A stretch of 11,088 nt of DNA from an uncultured Porphyromonas sp. (GTDB lineage: Bacteria > Bacteroidota > Bacteroidia > Bacteroidales > Porphyromonadaceae): contig CAMXXM010000025.1 of the NCBI GenBank assembly GCA_947253195.1, positions 1 through 11,088 on the forward strand, given 5' to 3'. The position numbers and the translations under genes were made by a program. Below the pieces are notes generated by a model. It was not told the origin of the DNA and ran no database searches. It saw only the letters and a program-made list of their open reading frames with translations. Every line of letters begins with the position of its first letter. Within the stretch, counting starts at the first letter, position 1. This document shows positions 6,851 through 11,088 of this stretch, piece after piece.

Positions 6851-9799
6851 TCAGTAGTACCAGGGATTGGTACGCTGTGGATGGCTGCTCTCCTGATACT
6901 TCAGGTCCTGGAGGAGAGAGGCATCGACCGCAATGGAGAAGTTGTATGACTTGTAGGGTCCTACCGGGATGAAGCTGGCGCGCATTGACCAGCAGTGGAG
7001 ATCGCGCTGCAGGTTGCACGACATATTGGTGATCTTATTGAGCTGGAAATTATAGTTGGCGGAGAAGTTGAAGTGCCAATTCTTCGTCACGCTCAGGTTG
7101 CCATTGAAGCTAAGATCTTGAGAGAACTTGTAGGTGAACTCCCGGATCCGAGGGTCAAACGGACCCTGACCCATAGTAAGACTATAGTTGAAGCCCAGAT
7201 TCCAGTCGATCACATTCTTACTGTACCCGTATGGATCGTACTCGAGATCGCTCTGTCCGGAGGAGAAGAGGGAGCCTCCGCCACCGCCATTCGGAGAGTT
7301 GCCGGATCCTCCGCGCGGTCGCTGTTCGGTGCCGGGAGGATTAGCTGTGTCATCGCCCTCATCCTTCTCGTCCTTACGCCTCAGTCCTACCTTGGCAAGC
7401 AGCTCACTGAGGGTCTTCGGATTAAGGTTGTAGGAGAAGCTTGTCGAGGTGCCTCTAAACCAGCCGATCCCCTTCCCTGCAGCGATACGTAGCTTGTCGA
7501 CACGGTAGGGTACTATCCTTCCGTCATACTCGTAGTAGTCCCAGATGTAGGGGTCAAAGGAGCCACCCAGCCTCAGCGTAAAGTCCTTAGTAAAGCGGAG
7601 GGCTATATTTGCCTGGAAGTCACTCCATCGGAAGGAGTCGGCGGCAAAGTTGTAGGAGGTGGAGAAGGAGAGGTTGTCTATCAGGCTGACCTTTCGAGCC
7701 TTGATGCTATCGTTCTTCGCAGCCAGCTTCGCCTCCACATTATTGCTCACGGAGAGGCTGACGCTACCGCTTTTGCCTCTGCCGGGGACACCAAACAGCT
7801 GCCCATCGTAGGGACTGTACCACCTATCCAGCTGACGTCCGTCCCTACTGATGTACTGCAGATGCTCCCAGTAGCCAAACTTAGGGTCGGCGAAGTCAGG
7901 CTGGTAATTGAGCGAGATCGAGGGCTCCATACGGTGGCGGATCATCTCCACATTTTTCCCGATCCAAGGAACCCAAGACATGGGCTTGAAGAATCCGTAG
8001 ATGGTCGTCGAGAGGGCGAGCGAGGCACGGAAGTCGTACACTCGATTGAAGCCATAGGTGGTGTCCACGGGGATGATGTCGTTCTTCTCGGGATCGTAGG
8101 CGCGAGTCACCCGGGAGCTGTACCACCGCTCGTTGTAGCTTACAGAGGGGGTTACCTTGAAGTAATTAAAGAGGTCGAAGGAGGCACTCACAGGGATGGA
8201 GTGGCTGACGCCATTGCGCCAGTCCTTGATGAGATTGGTCCTAAAGAGTCGATTCTCCTTCGTGGTGATCGAGTTTCGCAGCTGACCGGAGTAGGAGAGA
8301 GAGATCTTCTCGTACCAGTGCTCCTTGCCGACAGCTTTTTTCCGCTTAAAGGGGAAGATCCTGCTTGCCGACCATGAGAGGTTGGGGAGCGTCACAGCTA
8401 CCGTACTATCCTGGGAGCGCTGTGTGATGTCCACCGATCCGGTGATGGACCATGGGCTATTGGGGAAACGTCTCGAGAAGCTGATCGAGGAGCTCTTGGT
8501 ATTCTGACCCATCATCGCCTGATTATAGAGCGCATTGAGGTCGTTGTGGTTGTAGGAAGAGGTGGAGAAATTGACGTTGGCAGAGAAGGTCCTATAGGGA
8601 TCCGCCTTAGGATCTTGCTGGTGGGACCAAGCGATGCGGAAGTCGGTGCTCTCGGAGTAGTCGCCGGCGATGCGGTCTCCGCGCTTCGTCTTGAGGTAGG
8701 AGGCGTCGACAGACCCGCTGTGCCGGTAGCGCCGACGATAGGTAGAGCGTCCTGTGAGCCCCCAGGAGCCCTTTGTATAGAGATCTCCGGTCACCTCGAG
8801 GTCTACATGATCATTGAGTGCCAGGTAGTAGCCCCCATTGCGGAGGTAAAATCCTCTGTCGCCCTCCTCTCCGTAGGTCGGCATCAGGAGTCCGGATGAG
8901 CGCTTGGTGGTGAAGGGGAAGAAGGCGAAGGGCAAGCCTATCGGCAGTGGTACATCGGCCACTACGAGGTAGACCGGTCCGGAGACCAGATCCTTGGCGG
9001 GGCGGACCTTAGCCTCCGTCATGGCAATGTAGTAGTGGGGATGCTCGTGGTTTTCGCAGGTGGAGTACTTGCCGTCCTTCATATAGAGGTCAGAGTTCTC
9101 CATACGCTTGGTCTTCTGCGCCACGACATAGCCCTCGCCTTGCTTCGTGATCACGTCAGTGATGAAGCCACGCTGCGTCTTGACATTGTAGCGCATCGAC
9201 TTTGCCTCGTACTCGTCCTGCCCGGTGGTGATCTTGGCGTAGTGACGCTCTTTCTTGAGAGAGTCGGGATAGTCGATGTAGGTGGAGAAGATTGTCCCCG
9301 AGTCGGTCTTCATCTCCATGAAGTCTCCCGTGATCTTATTGTCTCCGTAGTTGATCGTCCCCTCACCGTACATACGCACGATATTGCGCTTGGGGTAGAT
9401 CGCAATGGAGTCATTGGAGGTAAAGTCCATCGGGACCTTGAGCTCACTCAGCAGACTGTCCGGCACGACACTATCCTTCCGGAGACTATCCGTAGGGATG
9501 CTGTCGCCGGGCTCCACTCTACGCCCTTCCTCCGAGAGGGAGTCGGATGTTGCTACACCTCGGTCGAGGCTGTCCCTTAGCGCCGTTACTGTCTCTACTG
9601 AGTCAGTCGGTAGGGAGTCTGTGGGGGTCTCCTCCCTTGCCGGGAGGGAGTCCCTTGCTGCTGCCACCTTTGCCACCTCCTCTGCAGTGATGCTCCGCCG
9701 GTGGACACCGCACCCGGTGACGAGAAATCCCACGAGGATCGACAGTGTGATCCACGTGCGGTAAGGATAGGAGAGAAAGTGGTGACCGTTAGCCTTCAT
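6851..9799 (-). CDS. lptD: LptD/OstA-like outer-membrane LPS assembly protein
   Basis: This 982-residue protein matches the Bacteroidetes form of LptD, the outer-membrane barrel that inserts lipopolysaccharide into the outer leaflet. The N-terminus has a hydrophobic segment (about 15-29) ending VTGC at Cys30, which resembles a lipobox. A low-complexity stretch rich in Asp-Ser-Leu/Pro follows (about 49-118). The beta-jellyroll OstA-type domain spans about 125-280, reaching the junction motif LPIGLPFAFFPF (285-296) and then SSGLLMPTYGEE. From about 300 to the end, alternating polar and aromatic strands indicate a large beta-barrel ending in Tyr-Tyr. A charged, Gly-rich insertion (about 808-848) is probably a loop. 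The only cysteines are 30, 248, 928 and 936. The protein is longer than E. coli LptD. No lptA, lptE or surA is adjacent. The assignment rests on architecture and motifs. Confidence 0.82.
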   Translation of the reverse strand: MKANGHHFLSYPYRTWITLSILVGFLVTGCGVHRRSITAEEVAKVAAARDSLPAREETPTDSLPTDSVETVTALRDSLDRGVATSDSLSEEGRRVEPGDSIPTDSLRKDSVVPDSLLSELKVPMDFTSNDSIAIYPKRNIVRMYGEGTINYGDNKITGDFMEMKTDSGTIFSTYIDYPDSLKKERHYAKITTGQDEYEAKSMRYNVKTQRGFITDVITKQGEGYVVAQKTKRMENSDLYMKDGKYSTCENHEHPHYYIAMTEAKVRPAKDLVSGPVYLVVADVPLPIGLPFAFFPFTTKRSSGLLMPTYGEEGDRGFYLRNGGYYLALNDHVDLEVTGDLYTKGSWGLTGRSTYRRRYRHSGSVDASYLKTKRGDRIAGDYSESTDFRIAWSHQQDPKADPYRTFSANVNFSTSSYNHNDLNALYNQAMMGQNTKSSSISFSRRFPNSPWSITGSVDITQRSQDSTVAVTLPNLSWSASRIFPFKRKKAVGKEHWYEKISLSYSGQLRNSITTKENRLFRTNLIKDWRNGVSHSIPVSASFDLFNYFKVTPSVSYNERWYSSRVTRAYDPEKNDIIPVDTTYGFNRVYDFRASLALSTTIYGFFKPMSWVPWIGKNVEMIRHRMEPSISLNYQPDFADPKFGYWEHLQYISRDGRQLDRWYSPYDGQLFGVPGRGKSGSVSLSVSNNVEAKLAAKNDSIKARKVSLIDNLSFSTSYNFAADSFRWSDFQANIALRFTKDFTLRLGGSFDPYIWDYYEYDGRIVPYRVDKLRIAAGKGIGWFRGTSTSFSYNLNPKTLSELLAKVGLRRKDEKDEGDDTANPPGTEQRPRGGSGNSPNGGGGGSLFSSGQSDLEYDPYGYSKNVIDWNLGFNYSLTMGQGPFDPRIREFTYKFSQDLSFNGNLSVTKNWHFNFSANYNFQLNKITNMSCNLQRDLHCWSMRASFIPVGPYKSYNFSIAVDASLLQDLKYQESSHPQRTNPWYY

Positions 9800-9845
9800 G
9801 CAGTCCTAATAGTGAGTCTGTCGTCCCTTCGGTGACAGCTTCGGG

Positions 9846-9853
9846 CAAAGGTA
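9846..9853 (-). promoter_or_regulatory. -7 element of the probable lptD promoter
   Basis: TACCTTTG on the minus strand is an exact TAnnTTTG match, 46 nt before the lptD ATG and just after the stop codon of the transporter gene. No clean TTG lies at the -33 distance, so the -33 element is weak or absent. A short CTGTC/GACAG stem (9818-9822 with 9834-9838) would fall at the start of the leader. Confidence 0.55.
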
Positions 9854-9858
9854 CTATT

Positions 9859-10752
9859 TTACTTGCTCTTATCTGTGGTCAGGAGCACCACTGCCACGAG
9901 GATCATCAGTATTCCGAGGATACGGGTCGGTGTCAGCACTTCGCCAAAGGCAATCACCCCTACCATGACTGCCGTCATAGGCTCGAGCGCACCCATCACT
10001 GCGGTCGGTGTGGAGCCTATGAGGTCTATTGCCTTGACCAGCGTGATATTGGAGATCGTGGTGGATAGGACACCCAGCAGCACTAAGTTGGTCCAGTCCA
10101 TCACCGACGCAGGTAGCACCATCTTGTCGTCCGCGATGCAGTAGATGGATAGGAAGACCGTGGTGATCAGTAGGATGTAGAAGGTCAGTGCCTCGTGGCT
10201 CAGTGTCCGGGCCACACTCTTATTGACCGTGATGATGTAGACGGCGTATAGGAATCCACTTGTGATCACCAGAGCAGGTCCCTCGGGATTGATGGGCTCA
10301 GAGGAGGTGACCCCACTGACGAGAGAGACCCCGGCCACAGCTGCCATGATCGCCATCATGCCTCTCTTGCTGAGCCGGACACGGAAGATCAGCAGCATAA
10401 GGAGGGCGACGAATATAGGATAAGTGAAGTGTAGTACTGTGGCCATACCGGAGGAGATAAACTCGTATCCGGTGAGGAGCAGGTGTGCGGTGGCAAAGTA
10501 AAGGAAGCTGAGGAAAAGGAGCCTGACAAGCTGCTTCCTCGTGACTCGGAGGGAAGACTTGCGGGCCAAAACGTATATGCTCATCGCCAAGGTGGCAAAG
10601 AGGAAGCGATACATAAGGACCGTAGAGGTGGGCATCCCATCTGCGAGGAGCGGGACGCTGAAGAGAGGGATGAGTCCGAATGTAAAAGCTGAGAGAAGGG
10701 CGGCAGTGTAGCCCTCTGCTGTTTGATGTCTTTTCTTTGCGATCTCTGTCAT
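9859..10752 (-). CDS. DMT-superfamily transporter with two EamA domains
   Basis: This 297-residue inner-membrane protein has about ten hydrophobic helices arranged as two homologous halves of five, as in EamA/RhaT-type drug-metabolite transporters. The helices lie near 14-37, 43-63, 76-95, 99-123, 129-148, 157-178, 187-207, 219-239, 245-270 and 277-293. Each half ends with the typical pattern, clearest in GALEPMTAVMVGVIAFGE (254-271) followed by TRILGILMILVAV. Family members export amino acids, metabolites or drugs, and the substrate cannot be predicted here. The length is normal. The N-terminus is short and basic, and the tail ends DKSK. A TACCTTTG element lies 20 nt before the ATG. The gene ends 59 nt before the lptD start and could read through into it, although lptD appears to have its own promoter. 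Confidence 0.9.
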   Translation of the reverse strand: MTEIAKKRHQTAEGYTAALLSAFTFGLIPLFSVPLLADGMPTSTVLMYRFLFATLAMSIYVLARKSSLRVTRKQLVRLLFLSFLYFATAHLLLTGYEFISSGMATVLHFTYPIFVALLMLLIFRVRLSKRGMMAIMAAVAGVSLVSGVTSSEPINPEGPALVITSGFLYAVYIITVNKSVARTLSHEALTFYILLITTVFLSIYCIADDKMVLPASVMDWTNLVLLGVLSTTISNITLVKAIDLIGSTPTAVMGALEPMTAVMVGVIAFGEVLTPTRILGILMILVAVVLLTTDKSK

Positions 10753-10772
10753 TCGATTTGCTGATTTGGTCG

Positions 10773-10780
10773 CAAAGGTA
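10773..10780 (-). promoter_or_regulatory. -7 element of the EamA transporter promoter
   Basis: TACCTTTG on the minus strand exactly matches TAnnTTTG and lies 20 nt before the transporter ATG. A TTTG at 10795-10798 is present, but the 14-base spacer is shorter than the usual 19-21, so the true -33 element is uncertain. Confidence 0.55.
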
Positions 10781-10825
10781 GCTCATTTCCGCTACAAAGA
10801 GCGTGCAGGAGTCAATTCTTCTAGG

Positions 10826-10992
10826 GGTGACGCATTTGAGTTTCACGGCTAATTAAACCGGACCCATAGGGGTCCCCTACTGGTTAGCCTCTCGTGAGAT
10901 AACGCTCGGCAAAGGGTCCCCGAAAGGGATTCTTCGTCTTCCACTCTACACAATTGAGCTGAATGCCTTCTGTAGCGCTAATATGCGTCACC
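10826..10992. repeat. 167-bp segment bounded by a 10-bp inverted repeat
   Basis: GGTGACGCAT (10826-10835) and ATGCGTCACC (10983-10992) are exact reverse complements with 147 bp between them. The interior is non-coding and contains the nested hairpin. I see no target-site duplication outside the repeats. It could be a small non-autonomous element or a pair of binding half-sites. Confidence 0.35.
10847..10889. terminator. Nested hairpin, possible terminator of an upstream minus-strand gene
   Basis: An inner stem GGACCC-ATAG-GGGTCC (10860-10875) is enclosed by an outer stem GGCTAA (10847-10852) with TTAGCC (10884-10889), with an internal loop between them. On the minus strand it is followed by GTGAAACTC rather than a T tract, so it is a possible but weak terminator. 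It could instead be part of the surrounding repeat structure. Confidence 0.35.
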
Positions 10993-11018
10993 ACCCGGAG
11001 TCTCCTCCCTCGGATCCA

Positions 11019-11088
11019 GAGTTTCATCCGTACGGGACTGGAGTTTCATCCCTTTGGGACTGGAGTTTCATCCCCTTGGGACTGGAGT
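11019..11088. repeat. Second 22-bp tandem array, running off the window
   Basis: Three full 22-bp units start at 11019, 11041 and 11063, followed by the first four bases of a fourth. Each reads GAGTTTCATCC, then four variable bases (GTAC, CTTT, CCTT), then GGGACTG. The segment 10998-11018 looks like a degenerate earlier unit (14 of 22 positions agree in an ungapped alignment). Conserved flanks with a variable four-base centre and no unique spacers rule out CRISPR. The period equals that of the array beside dnaA, but the sequence is unrelated. Confidence 0.9.

Larger units (their letters stand above)
10781..11088. other. Non-coding right end upstream of the transporter gene
   Basis: This 308-bp stretch has no ORF with coding character on either strand. 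It holds a nested hairpin (10847-10889), a 10-bp inverted repeat enclosing that hairpin (10826-10835 and 10983-10992), two copies of GGGTCCCC exactly 44 bp apart (10870-10877 and 10914-10921), and the beginning of a 22-bp tandem array (11019 to the end). Any gene beyond the edge is not visible. Confidence 0.6.

Noticed and set aside
7862..8377. Forward ORF of 171 codons opposite the LptD-like gene
   Set aside because: It lies wholly antisense to a strongly supported gene and its protein has no recognisable fold; similar long antisense frames recur along all genes in this window.
9035..9580. Forward ORF of 181 codons opposite the N-terminal part of the LptD-like gene
   Set aside because: It is the antisense shadow of the DSL-rich and jellyroll regions, with no promoter and no recognisable motif.
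10298..10846. Minus-strand ORF of 182 codons overlapping the transporter gene in another frame
   Set aside because: The composition (Arg, His and Pro rich) is that of an out-of-frame reading, and the transporter frame has clear membrane helices.
10998..11088. CRISPR array
   Set aside because: Units are contiguous 22-mers without unique spacers, and no cas gene is present.

Overview
The window looks like chromosomal DNA from a Bacteroidales bacterium, most likely Porphyromonas or a close relative. The evidence is the set of protein families (a Bacteroidetes-type DnaA, a very long LptD/OstA-like outer-membrane protein and a NatA/NatB-type exporter) and several -7 elements of the Bacteroidetes form TAnnTTTG, usually TACCTTTG, lying just upstream of genes. 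I assigned the organism from sequence character only and ran no database search.

Every recognisable gene is on the minus strand, so transcription runs from high to low coordinates. In that order they are: a DMT/EamA-family inner-membrane transporter (9859-10752); a large LptD-like protein for LPS export to the outer membrane (6851-9799); DNA primase DnaG (4592-6637); the ATPase (3590-4573) and permease (2275-3597) of an ABC-2 exporter, whose genes overlap by 8 nt; the replication initiator DnaA (539-1951); and tRNA-Gly(GCC) (3-75). DnaG and the exporter are 18 nt apart and probably cotranscribed. A strong hairpin separates lptD from dnaG.

The non-coding stretches hold most of the unusual structure. 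Between dnaA and the tRNA is an array of four 22-bp units with a palindromic core (321-408), of which the last two form a perfect 17-bp stem. The dnaA leader (1952-2274) holds an attenuator-like hairpin followed by a T-rich stretch. The right end (10781-11088) holds a nested hairpin, a 10-bp inverted repeat and the start of a second, unrelated 22-bp array that runs off the window.

Functionally this is a mostly housekeeping region: replication initiation and priming, envelope biogenesis, and two transporters. I see no phage, IS element, CRISPR array, toxin-antitoxin or defence system. The best leads are the 22-bp palindromic array next to dnaA together with an atypical DNA-recognition motif in DnaA (HHSTV in place of the usual DHxTV), the dnaA leader hairpin, and the cysteine layout of the LptD-like protein.
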